A stretch of DNA of 64,000 nucleotides from MWBF01 sp040772005 (GTDB taxonomy: Bacteria; Chloroflexota; Anaerolineae; CG2-30-64-16). The position numbers and the translations under genes were made by a program. Below, piece after piece: positions 17,180 to 26,786 of the stretch. The first letter of the stretch is position 1, and each line of letters begins with the position of its first letter. The notes beneath the pieces were generated by a model. The model saw nothing but the letters and a program-made list of their open reading frames with translations. It did no database searches and was not told the origin of the DNA. The stretch covers positions 145,911 to 209,910 of the forward strand of contig JAXGYZ010000011.1 in assembly GCA_040772005.1 (NCBI GenBank). Direction: 5' to 3'.

Positions 17180-17815
17180 TTGGCACGTAATACAGATCCG
17201 GTGTGCAGGCTCTGCCGCCGTGAGGGCATGAAGCTGTACTTGAAGGGCGACCGCTGCTATTCGCCGAAGTGCGCTGTTGAGAAGCGCAACTATGCGCCGG
17301 GTATGCACGGCAAGAAGGGCTCGTTCAGGCACAAGGAATCCGATTTCGCCATGCAGTTGCGCGAGAAGCAAAAGGCTCGCCGCATCTACGGGGTGCAGGA
17401 ACGCCAGTTCCGGCGCTATTTCCGCAGCGCGTTGCGCGTGAAGGGACAGACGGGCGTCACGCTCCTCGTCCTGCTTGAGCGCCGCCTGGACAACGTTGTG
17501 TATCGCATGGGCCTGGCCGACTCGCGCCCGCAAGCGCGCCAGTTAGTGCGCCACGGCCATTTCATGGTCAATGGGCATAACCATAATGTGCCTTCCTATC
17601 TCGTCGAGATCGGTGATGTGATCGAGGTGCGCCCCACCAGCCGGAGCAATGGCTATTTCAAGGCCCTTGCGGACCGGATGGGGCAGCGCACGATGCCGGA
17701 ATGGTTGCAGTTCGACGAGGCTCGCATGAGCGGCCGCGTGCTCAACCAGCCGGACCGCCAGTCGGTTGACCTGCCGATGAACGAGCAGTTGATCGTCGAG
17801 TACTACAGCCGGTAA
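17180..17815 (+). CDS. rpsD: 30S ribosomal protein S4, zinc form
   Basis: S4 starts 16S rRNA folding and in some bacteria represses the alpha operon. The 211-residue protein opens ARNTDPVCRLCRREGMKLYLKGDRCYSPKCAVEKR, with four Cys in zinc-site positions, and has the S4 RNA-binding domain (RLDNVVYRMGLADSRPQARQLVRHGHFMVNG). TTG 17180 is preferred as start: GGAGG at 17170-17174 is five bases before it and it gives the family N-terminus. GTG 17168 is the alternative. Confidence 0.95.
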   Translation: MARNTDPVCRLCRREGMKLYLKGDRCYSPKCAVEKRNYAPGMHGKKGSFRHKESDFAMQLREKQKARRIYGVQERQFRRYFRSALRVKGQTGVTLLVLLERRLDNVVYRMGLADSRPQARQLVRHGHFMVNGHNHNVPSYLVEIGDVIEVRPTSRSNGYFKALADRMGQRTMPEWLQFDEARMSGRVLNQPDRQSVDLPMNEQLIVEYYSR

Positions 17816-17818
17816 GAC

Positions 17819-17906
17819 GGATGGAAGAATGAAGATGGAAGATGGCAGATTGGGCCGCTCCCTGGTCCAGGACGCCAGCTTCTAGCTTCCAGCTTCCAGT
17901 TTCCAG
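17819..17906 (+). repeat. Composite word palindrome between rpsD and rpoA (family F)
   Basis: GATGGAAGA and GAATGAAGATGG words on the left are matched by CTTCTAGCTTCCAGCTTCC and AGTTTCCAG on the right. The element fills nearly all of the 110-nt spacer. Confidence 0.65.
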
Positions 17907-17925
17907 CGGCTAGGAGGGTGCAACT

Positions 17926-18918
17926 TTGCTTAGTTTTGTGCTGCCCAAGATTGAGCGTGAAGCCAGTGCGCGCAACTATGGGCGGTTCGTGATCGGGCCG
18001 ATGGAAAGCGGTTATGGCATCACGCTGGGCAATGCCCTGCGACGGGTGCTGCTTTCATCGCTGCCCGGCGCCGCAGTCACCTCGGTGCGTCTCAGCGGCG
18101 TGCATCACGAATTCTCGCCAATTCCGAATGTTCGGGAGGACACGACCGCGTTGCTCCTGAATATCAAACAGTTGCGGTTGAAGTCTGAAATCGATGAGCC
18201 GGTGCGGTTGCACGTGGACGTGCGCAGCGAAGGCCCGGTCACGGCAGGCGACCTGGTCTGCCCGCCCGAGGTCGAGGTCATCAATCCGGAGCTGCTCCTG
18301 CTGACCGCGGACGCGCCCGATGTGGACCTGGACCTGGAGCTGACCGTCAGCCGCGGCCGGGGTTACTCTCCGGCTGAGGAGCGCGGGAAGCTGCCGCTGG
18401 GCGAGATTCCGGTGGATGCGATTTATACGCCGGTCCGCAAGGTAAACTACACCGTGTCGCGGGCGCGCATCGGCCAGCAGACCAACTATGACCGGTTGGT
18501 GCTGGAAATCTGGACCGACGGCACCACCACACCGGAAGCGGCGCTGCGTGAGTCCGCCCGCCTGTTGGTGCGCCATCTCACGCTGGTGGCGGGCGCGGAT
18601 GTCCTGCCGGCGGAACAAGTCGCCGGTGAAAGCCATACTGTGCCGAGCCGGATCTTCGATGTGCCTATCGAGGACCTGGAGCTCTCGGTGCGGGCGTACA
18701 ACTGCCTGAAGCGCGCCGGCATCACCAAGGTTGGTGAGGTATTGGAGAAGCTGGAGAAGGGCGAGGAGGAGATTCTTGCCATTCGCAACTTCGGTCGCAA
18801 GTCTCTGAATGAGCTGGTCCAGCGTCTTGACCTTAAGGGCTATCTGTCTGCGATCTCGTACGAACCCACCGCCACCGGCGAAGTGGATGACGAGGGCGAG
18901 CTAGACGAAGAGCTGTAA
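17926..18918 (+). CDS. rpoA: RNA polymerase alpha subunit
   Basis: Alpha dimerises to begin RNA polymerase assembly. The 330-residue protein has the N-terminal assembly domain (FVIGPMESGYGITLGNALRRVLLSSLPGAAV) and, after a linker, the DNA-binding C-terminal domain (YNCLKRAGITKVGEVLEKL, then RNFGRKSLNELVQRL). It ends in an acidic tail. Start is TTG at 17926 after TAGGAGGG. It lies in the usual rpsD-rpoA-rplQ order. Confidence 0.97.
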   Translation: MLSFVLPKIEREASARNYGRFVIGPMESGYGITLGNALRRVLLSSLPGAAVTSVRLSGVHHEFSPIPNVREDTTALLLNIKQLRLKSEIDEPVRLHVDVRSEGPVTAGDLVCPPEVEVINPELLLLTADAPDVDLDLELTVSRGRGYSPAEERGKLPLGEIPVDAIYTPVRKVNYTVSRARIGQQTNYDRLVLEIWTDGTTTPEAALRESARLLVRHLTLVAGADVLPAEQVAGESHTVPSRIFDVPIEDLELSVRAYNCLKRAGITKVGEVLEKLEKGEEEILAIRNFGRKSLNELVQRLDLKGYLSAISYEPTATGEVDDEGELDEEL

Positions 18919-18940
18919 GCAAAACTGTGGGAGTTATTCG

Positions 18941-19369
18941 ATGAAACATCGGGTTGCAGGACGAAAACTGGGCCGCAATACAAGTCAGCGCAGCGCGTTG
19001 CTGCGCGGCCTCATCACCGAGCTGTTCCGGCATGACCGCATCAGCACGACCGAGGCGAAGGCCCGCTTCATGCGCGGCGATGCCGAGCACCTGATTACAA
19101 TCGCCAAGAACTCGTTGGCCGAGGGCGGCAACCAGGTTCATGCTCATCGTCTGGCGGCCAAAGTGCTGACCGATCCGGAAGTCACGAAGCGCCTGTTCAA
19201 CGAGATTGCCCCCCGCTTTACCGAGCGGCCGGGCGGCTACACCCGCATGGTCAAGATCGGCCCGCGGGTCGGTGACGGTGCGGAGATCGTGGTCCTCGAA
19301 CTGGTCGAGAAGGGCGCTGGCGCGGAAGCGCCGGCCGCCGACACGAAGGCGGCCCGCGGCCGGAAGTAA
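18941..19369 (+). CDS. rplQ: 50S ribosomal protein L17
   Basis: L17 lies near the tunnel exit. The 142-residue product begins MKHRVAGRKLGRNTSQRSALLRGLITELFRH and has RPGGYTRMVKIGPRVGDGAEIVVLELV. It has an Ala/Lys/Arg-rich tail of about 20 residues. GGGAG precedes ATG. A short GACCCGG/CCGGGTC stem (19381-19407) separates it from truA. Confidence 0.97.
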   Translation: MKHRVAGRKLGRNTSQRSALLRGLITELFRHDRISTTEAKARFMRGDAEHLITIAKNSLAEGGNQVHAHRLAAKVLTDPEVTKRLFNEIAPRFTERPGGYTRMVKIGPRVGDGAEIVVLELVEKGAGAEAPAADTKAARGRK

Positions 19370-19437
19370 AGCCGGATAGGGACCCGGCCTCCAATCGAGA
19401 CCGGGTCTGCTGAACACAAGCACTTTCACAGGCAGAG

Positions 19438-20244
19438 ATGGACATGCAGGCAGCGGGCGAGAGGCCGGCGCGCCGGCCCATGCGTGCCACTGTGGCCTAC
19501 GATGGGACCGACTTCCTCGGCTTCCAGTTGCAGGCGGACGGGCGCACGGTGCAGGGGGTTCTCGAAGCCGCCTTGCGCCAGGTGACGGACAGCCCCGCTG
19601 AACCGGGGCCGCGCGTCATCGGCTCCGGCCGCACCGACGCCGGGGTCCACGCGACGGGCCAGGTGATCGGGTTTCGGGTGGCGTGGCGCCATCCCGTGCC
19701 GGACCTGCTGCGGGCGCTCAATGCCGTCCTCCCGCCGGATGTGGTCCTTCTGGACCTGGCCCCGGCTGCGGAGCACTGGCATGCCCGGTTCAGTGCGGTG
19801 CAGCGCGACTATGCGTACACGGTGCTGAACCAACCGTTGCGGTCGCCCCTGGAGCGGCGCTATGCCCACCTGGTGACTGCGCCACTGGACCTTGACCGGA
19901 TGCAGGCGGCTGCGGCCCTGCTGGTGGGCGAGCACGACTTCGCCAGCTTTGGTCAGGCAATGCAGCCAGGCGAAACAACGGTCCGGCGCATCTTCCGCGC
20001 CGCCTGGCGGCAGGAGGGCGGGCGGCTCATCTTCGAGGTGAGCGGCAACGCCTTCCTCAGGGGGATGGTGCGGGCGCTGGTCGGGTCGCTGCTGTATGTG
20101 GGTCAGGGTCGCTGGCCGGTCGAACGGCTGGCTGAAGTGCTGGCCGCGCGCCAGCGGGCGCTCGCCGCTCCACCCGCCCCTGCCTGCGGGTTGTGCCTGG
20201 TCAAGGTGCATTACACAGACGAGACGAATTACAACGACGAATGA
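19438..20244 (+). CDS. truA: tRNA pseudouridine(38-40) synthase
   Basis: Makes pseudouridine at positions 38 to 40 of tRNA anticodon arms. The 268-residue protein has VAYDGTDFLGFQLQADGRTVQGVLE, the catalytic Asp in GSGRTDAGVHATGQ (Asp67 from this start), and FLRGMVRALVGSLLYVGQGR. ATG 19438 and ATG 19444 are both possible; the conserved part starts later. It is placed after rplQ and before rplM-rpsI, a common order. Confidence 0.95.
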   Translation: MDMQAAGERPARRPMRATVAYDGTDFLGFQLQADGRTVQGVLEAALRQVTDSPAEPGPRVIGSGRTDAGVHATGQVIGFRVAWRHPVPDLLRALNAVLPPDVVLLDLAPAAEHWHARFSAVQRDYAYTVLNQPLRSPLERRYAHLVTAPLDLDRMQAAAALLVGEHDFASFGQAMQPGETTVRRIFRAAWRQEGGRLIFEVSGNAFLRGMVRALVGSLLYVGQGRWPVERLAEVLAARQRALAAPPAPACGLCLVKVHYTDETNYNDE

Positions 20245-20335
20245 CGAACGATGACGAATGACGAGTGCTGGATGACCGGCGAACGGACGGGTGTGGAACT
20301 CGCCTTCGTCCTCCGTCCTTTGTCCTTCGTCGCTA
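20228..20335 (+). repeat. Composite word palindrome between truA and rplM (family F)
   Basis: ACGACGAATGACGAACGATGACG words on the left are matched by CGCCTTCGTCCTCCGTCC and TTTGTCCTTCGTCG on the right. The left arm starts inside the last codons of truA. Confidence 0.6.
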
Positions 20336-20348
20336 ACAGGAGTAACAC

Positions 20349-20786
20349 ATGAGGACCTATTCCGCAACAGCCAGGGACGCCGAAAAGAGCCGCGAGTGGT
20401 TCGTGGTGGATGCCGCGGGCCAGAACCTGGGCCGTCTGGCGACCCAAATTGCGTCTGTTTTGAAGGGCAAGCACAAGCCGATTTACACGCCGGGCATGGA
20501 CTGCGGCGACTTCGTGATTGTGGTGAATGCTGACAAGATCAGCGTGACGGGCGGCAAGCTGGACGATAAGATGTACTATCGCTTCTCCGGCTATCCGAGC
20601 GGGTTGGCCGAGATCAGCCTGCGCGATCAACTCAAGAATCACCCGGAGCGGGTCATTCAGGCCGCGGTGCTGGGCATGCTCAACCGCAACCGCCAGCGCC
20701 GCCAACTGATCAAGAAGCTCAAGGTCTACGCCGGGCCGGAACATCCGCACCAGGCGCAGCAGCCGAAGCCATTCCCGCTTGCGTAA
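20349..20786 (+). CDS. rplM: 50S ribosomal protein L13
   Basis: L13 is an early assembly protein. The 145-residue product has REWFVVDAAGQNLGRLATQIASVLKGKHKP, GDFVIVVNADKI and the end KLKVYAGPEHPHQAQQPKPFPL. An AGGAG site precedes ATG. It pairs with rpsI 13 bases downstream, as in most bacteria. Confidence 0.98.
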   Translation: MRTYSATARDAEKSREWFVVDAAGQNLGRLATQIASVLKGKHKPIYTPGMDCGDFVIVVNADKISVTGGKLDDKMYYRFSGYPSGLAEISLRDQLKNHPERVIQAAVLGMLNRNRQRRQLIKKLKVYAGPEHPHQAQQPKPFPLA

Positions 20787-20799
20787 GGAGAAGGTATAG

Positions 20800-21192
20800 A
20801 TGTCAGCCAGGTATTATGAGGCAGTTGGGCGCCGCAAGACCAGCACCGCACGCGTGCGGCTGTATCCCGGCACCGGCACCATCTTGGTCAACGAGCGGCA
20901 GATGGCCGAGTACTTCCCGCGCGAGACCGATGTGCTGGCGATCACCCGCCCGTTGCAGATGACGGAAACCGCGGATAGCTACAACATCAGCATCCAGGTG
21001 GCCGGCGGCGGGCTCACGGGCCAGGCGTATGCAGCGGCGATGGGCATCGCCCGCGCGCTGTGCGTCGCGGATGAAAATCTGCGCTCCGTGCTGAAGAAGA
21101 ACGGCTTCCTCGCCCGCGATGCGCGCGCGAAGGAACGCAAGAAGTTCGGCCTCAAGCGCGCCCGCAAGGCCCCGCAGTACACGAAGCGTTAA
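20800..21192 (+). CDS. rpsI: 30S ribosomal protein S9
   Basis: The S9 C-terminal tail reaches the P-site tRNA. The 130-residue protein has YYEAVGRRKTSTARVRLYPGTG, VAGGGLTGQAYAAAMGIARAL and the end RKKFGLKRARKAPQYTKR. Normal length; AAGGAGAAGG precedes the start. Confidence 0.98.
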   Translation: MSARYYEAVGRRKTSTARVRLYPGTGTILVNERQMAEYFPRETDVLAITRPLQMTETADSYNISIQVAGGGLTGQAYAAAMGIARALCVADENLRSVLKKNGFLARDARAKERKKFGLKRARKAPQYTKR

Positions 21193-21291
21193 CGATTACA
21201 GATTGCAAATTGAAGATTGCAGATTGGTAGTTTCCCTCGGGCGGAAGCTCCGATCTGCAATTTTCAATCTTCAATCTGTAATCTTCAATCT
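21192..21291 (+). repeat. Composite word palindrome between rpsI and mogA-like gene (family F)
   Basis: GATTACA, GATTGCA and AATTGAAGATTG words on the left are matched by ATCTGCAATTTTCAATC and TTCAATCTGTAATC on the right. The frame of the next gene is open through the right half, but the translation there is repeat-derived. Confidence 0.7.
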
Positions 21292-21297
21292 CGTACT

Positions 21298-21792
21298 GTG
21301 CGCGTCGGCATCCTGACCGTCAGTGATCGCAGCGCCCGCGGGGACCGCGAGGACCTCAGCGGGCCGGCTTTGGCGCGCGCGGTGAGCGAGCGGCTGGCCG
21401 GTGCAGTCGTCGCGCAGACGGCCATTGTGCCGGACGCGCGCGGCGAAATTGCGGCAACGTTGCGGCGGTGGGCCGATGAGCTGGGGTTGGAGCTGATCCT
21501 GACGACCGGCGGGACGGGCGTCGCGCCGCGCGATGTGACGCCGGAGGCGACGCTGGCTGTCGTGGAGCGGCTGACGCCGGGGCTGGCGGAGGCGATGCGG
21601 GCGGAGAGCCTGCGCGTGACGCCCCACGCCATGTTGAGCCGGGGCGTCGCGGGCATCCGGGGCCGCACGCTGATTGTTAATCTCCCCGGCAGCCCGAAGG
21701 GCGCGGTGGAGAACCTGCTGACGATCCTGCCGGTGCTGCCCCACGCCGTCGAGCTGCTGCAAGAGGACCCGGATGCCGAACGGCATCATTAG
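21298..21792 (+). CDS. mogA: MogA/MoaB-family molybdopterin-binding protein
   Basis: MogA adenylylates molybdopterin before molybdenum insertion. The 164-residue protein has RVGILTVSDRSARGDREDLSG, the TTGGTGVAPRDVTPEAT loop and IVNLPGSPKGAVENL, all typical of MogA/MoaB. GTG 21298 was chosen because the conserved domain starts there; the frame is open upstream to 21217 but through a repeat. No other molybdenum cofactor gene is in the window, so MogA or MoaB function cannot be separated. Confidence 0.85.
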   Translation: MRVGILTVSDRSARGDREDLSGPALARAVSERLAGAVVAQTAIVPDARGEIAATLRRWADELGLELILTTGGTGVAPRDVTPEATLAVVERLTPGLAEAMRAESLRVTPHAMLSRGVAGIRGRTLIVNLPGSPKGAVENLLTILPVLPHAVELLQEDPDAERHH

Positions 21793-21798
21793 CACCAT

Positions 21799-21831
21799 CC
21801 GCATTTGAGAATGCGGACTCCGCTTCGGAGT
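21799..21831. terminator. Twin hairpins between convergent genes (family B)
   Basis: CCGCATT-TGAG-AATGCGG (21799-21816) is followed at once by ACTCCG-CTT-CGGAGT (21817-21831). The 46-nt gap lies between the 3' ends of mogA and the GHL10 gene and contains little else. Likely a two-way terminator; the first hairpin recurs at 26738 and 42453-42497. Confidence 0.6.
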
Positions 21832-21838
21832 ACGCACT

Positions 21839-22984
21839 TCAGGGCACAATCGCAAGCTGGCGGAAGGGGCCCGTCTTGAGACGGTCCCAGTACCCGCGCT
21901 GCTCCAGCCCGCCGGCAGAGAAGACCGCCACCCCCTGCGTGCCGATGCCGCGGGCGTAGTCGATGCGATCCATGATTCCCTCAAACGGCACGACGCTCCC
22001 GCCGACCCCCAGCCACACCTGTCCCTGATCTTTGAGCCCCGCATGGCTGTCCGCACACGCGCGCCACTTGTTGATATCGCCGTCGAACGTCGGCCCGTAG
22101 ATCATCGGGACCAGGACGTCGAGCGACCCCTCGGTCAACCAGCGGTGCGAATCCTGGTAATAGTCGTGGTAGCCCTGCGAGGTGGGGAAGTTCATCGCAG
22201 GCGTCTTCTTGTACGTGAACCAGACCGCCGCGCTCAGCCGGGCCGCGGGCCGGATGCTGCGCATCATGGCGCGCACCTGGCCGACCCAGGCGGTGATCTG
22301 GCCGCGCTGCCAGTCCTCGCGTGTCACAGATGGGTTGGCGGCCTGCCAGCGCACGAGCGATTCCGGATCTTGCGAGTACTGGCGGCCCGGGTAGCGCACG
22401 CGGTCGAGGTGGATGCCATCGACCGGGTAACGGGTCACGATGTCCTGGATGACGGCCAGGTTGTGCGCGTTGACCCGCTTGACGCCGGGGCTGCCCCAGA
22501 CGTACTCGTGGCAGGGCACTTCGCCGCTGGCCGACTCCGACATGGGCCGCGGTCCGCTCGATCGCTTCGCGTGGACGCGCCAGCTCCCGTCGCCGCCCAG
22601 CGACCAAAAGGGGTGTTCGGGCGAGGTGTGGGGCGGCTGGCCGCGGCCGCACTCCCAGACGGAATAGACATTGACATAAGCGTGGAGTTCCAGCCCGCGG
22701 CTGTGTGCCGCGCGGATGGCATGTGCCAGCGGATCCCACGCAGGGTCGCGGCCGAGGGAAGCGGCGGTCGTGCCGGTCAGCCGGTAGGCCCACGGTTCGA
22801 GGCCGGGCGCATAGTAGGCGTCACCGGTCGCGCGCACCTGGAAGAAGATGATGTTGAATCCGGCATCCGCCGCCCGGTCCAGCAGGTAGTCCAGCCGGGC
22901 CGCGCGCAGCGGCGGGCTGCCCCAGTCGAAACGCGAGAACCACAGCGCCCGTGCCTCGGTCGTCAGCACAAAGCCGTCTTCCAT
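21839..22984 (-). CDS. Glycoside hydrolase-like protein, GHL10 family
   Basis: The 381-residue protein reads ALWFSRFDWGSPPLRAARLDYLLDRAADAGFNIIFFQVRATGDAYY, then DPLAHAIRAAHSRGLELHAYVNVYS and YPVDGIHLDRVRYPG, matching the GHL10 (DUF187) group of TIM-barrel enzymes. Relatives are thought to act on polysaccharide or peptidoglycan fragments, but the substrate here is unknown. I see no signal peptide or lipobox, so the place of action is unclear. ATG 22984 is preceded by GTGAGG. It converges on mogA and lies downstream of the PIG-L gene on the same strand. Confidence 0.85.
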   Translation of the reverse strand: MEDGFVLTTEARALWFSRFDWGSPPLRAARLDYLLDRAADAGFNIIFFQVRATGDAYYAPGLEPWAYRLTGTTAASLGRDPAWDPLAHAIRAAHSRGLELHAYVNVYSVWECGRGQPPHTSPEHPFWSLGGDGSWRVHAKRSSGPRPMSESASGEVPCHEYVWGSPGVKRVNAHNLAVIQDIVTRYPVDGIHLDRVRYPGRQYSQDPESLVRWQAANPSVTREDWQRGQITAWVGQVRAMMRSIRPAARLSAAVWFTYKKTPAMNFPTSQGYHDYYQDSHRWLTEGSLDVLVPMIYGPTFDGDINKWRACADSHAGLKDQGQVWLGVGGSVVPFEGIMDRIDYARGIGTQGVAVFSAGGLEQRGYWDRLKTGPFRQLAIVP

Positions 22985-23077
22985 GACCTCACCCCCCGAC
23001 CCCCTCTCCTGCGCGCAGGAGAGGGGGAAGCCGCATCAAAGCACAGCGCGCAGCTTCCAGCATCCAGCTTCCAGCCT

Positions 23078-23803
23078 TCACCACACGCGCATGGCGTGGA
23101 ACGACTCGGCAAACTCCAGCCCGCAGCACTTGCCGGTCTCGCGGTTCCATTCCTCGAGCCACTTCAGCGCCTCTTCCTTCTGGCCGAACTGGCTGACATG
23201 GCAGCGCGTCGCATCCAGCTTCTTCTGCCACGCGGGCGAGATGTCCACCGTAATCTCACCCTCGCGGTTGCTGCCGCCGAAGAAGAAGAACCGCTTGACA
23301 TCGGCCACCTTGACGCCATCCTCGAGTTGCTCGGGGTGGTAGAGCTCCATTTTGGACGGCATGTAGGCCTCGACCGCCGCGCGACCGGCCGCGGTGTGGT
23401 CGGGGTGGGCCTGGCCGGACCAGTAGGGGTCGAACGTGAAGACGGTGTCCGGCTGCCAGCGGCGGTAGATGTTGGCGATGGCCGCGCGCAGGGCCAGATC
23501 GGCCACCAGCTCGCCGTCGGGCAGGCCGAGGAAGAAGACCTCATCCAGGCCGAGCACGCGCGCGGCATCCAGCGTCTCCTGGCGGCGCACCTCCGCGAGC
23601 GTGTCGCGCGTAAAGGCGGGATCGTGCGTGCCGATGTCCCCGTCCGTGCCCAGCAGCAGGGCGACCTGCACGCCCCGAGCGATAAACAGGCCGATGGTGC
23701 CGCCTGCGGCTGTCTCCAGGTCATCCGGGTGCGCGGCGACCACCAGCACGCGCTTGACCTCTTCACCGAATTGCTCGATCCCGAATCGTTTCTCGTCTGT
23801 CAT
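23078..23803 (-). CDS. PIG-L family deacetylase (LmbE-like)
   Basis: The 241-residue zinc hydrolase has VLVVAAHPDDLETAAGGT (AHPDD metal motif), VFFLGLPDGEL and SGQAHPDHTAAGRAA. Family members remove N-acetyl from amino sugars such as GlcNAc-inositol or bacillithiol precursors; the substrate here cannot be told. ATG 23803 is chosen because GGGAG lies seven bases upstream; the longer frame to 23962 runs through the promoter. Two genes on this strand (this and the GHL10 gene) may be cotranscribed across a 93-nt gap containing a GAGAGGGGG/CCCCCTCTC hairpin. Confidence 0.88.
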   Translation of the reverse strand: MTDEKRFGIEQFGEEVKRVLVVAAHPDDLETAAGGTIGLFIARGVQVALLLGTDGDIGTHDPAFTRDTLAEVRRQETLDAARVLGLDEVFFLGLPDGELVADLALRAAIANIYRRWQPDTVFTFDPYWSGQAHPDHTAAGRAAVEAYMPSKMELYHPEQLEDGVKVADVKRFFFFGGSNREGEITVDISPAWQKKLDATRCHVSQFGQKEEALKWLEEWNRETGKCCGLEFAESFHAMRVW

Positions 23804-23833
23804 ATCAACTCCCACAACATGAGTGCAACGCGT

Positions 23834-23858
23834 CAGGTGCGCAGGGTGTGCGCACCTG
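23834..23858 (-). promoter_or_regulatory. Perfect hairpin at 5' end of PIG-L transcript
   Basis: CAGGTGCGCA (23834-23843) pairs with TGCGCACCTG (23849-23858) with a 5-nt loop. It lies just downstream of the predicted transcription start for the PIG-L gene, so it may be an operator dyad or an mRNA 5' stem. Confidence 0.5.
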
Positions 23859-23868
23859 ATGTTGGCCC

Positions 23869-23897
23869 ATTGTAAATCGCAGAGGGCGCGACGGCAA
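23869..23897 (-). promoter_or_regulatory. Sigma70-type promoter for PIG-L gene
   Basis: On the minus strand TTGCCG (23892-23897) and TACAAT (23869-23874) are exactly 17 nt apart. It points at the gene starting at 23803. Confidence 0.6.
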
Positions 23898-23966
23898 ATC
23901 GCCGGAATATATCCAGTAACTCTGCATGTAACGGCGGATTCGACTCCGCTGACAGATGTCATATCT

Positions 23967-23995
23967 TTGGCTGAAAGTCGGCTGTAGGGTATACT
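23967..23995 (+). promoter_or_regulatory. Sigma70-type promoter for the Clp/Hsp100 gene
   Basis: TTGGCT (23967-23972) and TATACT (23990-23995) are 17 nt apart, 32 nt before the ATG at 24028. No CIRCE-type repeat (TTAGCACTC-N9-GAGTGCTAA) is seen, so heat-shock control through HrcA is not indicated. Confidence 0.65.
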
Positions 23996-24027
23996 GAAGC
24001 GTCATTCCAAACAGGGACAAGGAACGC

Positions 24028-26253
<2,226 letters not shown>

Positions 26254-26260
26254 TCTGCCG

Positions 26261-26293
26261 ACAAAACGGGGTTCTGTCAGAACCCCGTTTTGT
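26261..26293 (+). terminator. Terminator after the Clp/Hsp100 gene (family A)
   Basis: A perfect 16-bp palindrome (26261-26276 with 26278-26293) ending in CGTTTTGT, followed by TTATG. It begins seven bases after the stop codon and shares the family A architecture. Confidence 0.7.
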
Positions 26294-26304
26294 TTATGTG
26301 ACGT

Positions 26305-26335
26305 TTGTGCATTTATTGCGATGTAATAGTATAAT
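26305..26335 (+). promoter_or_regulatory. Promoter for small gene at 26367
   Basis: A consensus TATAAT (26330-26335) lies 31 bases before the start codon. The only -35 candidate is TTGTGC (26305-26310) at a long 19-nt spacing, so the -10 box is the main support. Confidence 0.45.
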
Positions 26336-26366
26336 ACTAATGGATTTCGCCTGAGGAGTAATGACG

Positions 26367-26702
26367 ATGGCTGACTACCTGGTGGTTTTCAGACTGCGGA
26401 CAGACGGTCTCGCAGACCACGATGCGCTCCGGCGCTTGATCGAGGACGTCTACTTCCCTGCGATGCACGACGGCCCGACGCGGGCGGGCATGGTGATGGA
26501 GACGCTGCTGTTGGGCGGCGAGGCAGAGAATGAGGGCGGTGATTACTGGCTGCACGTCCGGTGGGATGGTATCGAGCCGAGGCTGAACTGGGTCTTGCCG
26601 AATGAGACGTCTGAGGCGGGTGCGCAGTTGGCCGCGCTGGGCGTCACACCCGAGCACATCGGCAGCCATCGCATCCTGGCCGCACGCCAGAGCGCCTTCT
26701 AG
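26367..26702 (+). CDS. Hypothetical protein, 111 residues
   Basis: I do not recognise this protein. It is soluble and acidic, beginning MADYLVVFRLRTDGLADHDALRRLIEDVYFPAMHDG, with no signal peptide, Cys motif or membrane segment. The strand-helix pattern at the start suggests a small alpha/beta fold. ATG 26367 is preferred because GAGGAG (26353-26358) is eight bases away; ATG 26361 is too close to it. It has its own promoter and a hairpin after it, so it is probably a single-gene unit. Confidence 0.7.
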   Translation: MADYLVVFRLRTDGLADHDALRRLIEDVYFPAMHDGPTRAGMVMETLLLGGEAENEGGDYWLHVRWDGIEPRLNWVLPNETSEAGAQLAALGVTPEHIGSHRILAARQSAF

Positions 26703-26737
26703 ATGCAACCACGGAACAAACGGATCAAGCGGAACAG

Positions 26738-26773
26738 CCGAAGAGTCTGCATTTGAGAATGCGGACTCCTCGG
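26738..26773. terminator. Hairpin between convergent genes (family B)
   Basis: Bases 26738-26753 pair with 26758-26773 with two mismatches and a TGAG loop; the core GCATT-TGAG-AATGC is the same as at 21799. It lies between the 3' ends of the 26367 gene and the glycerophosphodiesterase gene, so it can serve both. Confidence 0.6.
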
Positions 26774-26786
26774 CCTGTATCGGTGC

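Noticed and set aside
3602..21291. Composite word repeats as a CRISPR array
   Set aside because: Words are short, degenerate and inverted around a centre; there are no uniform repeats with unique spacers and no cas genes.
22043..23875. Plus-strand ORF of 610 codons opposite GHL10 and PIG-L genes
   Set aside because: Covers two recognisable minus-strand genes and their gap; Arg/Ala/His-rich shadow.
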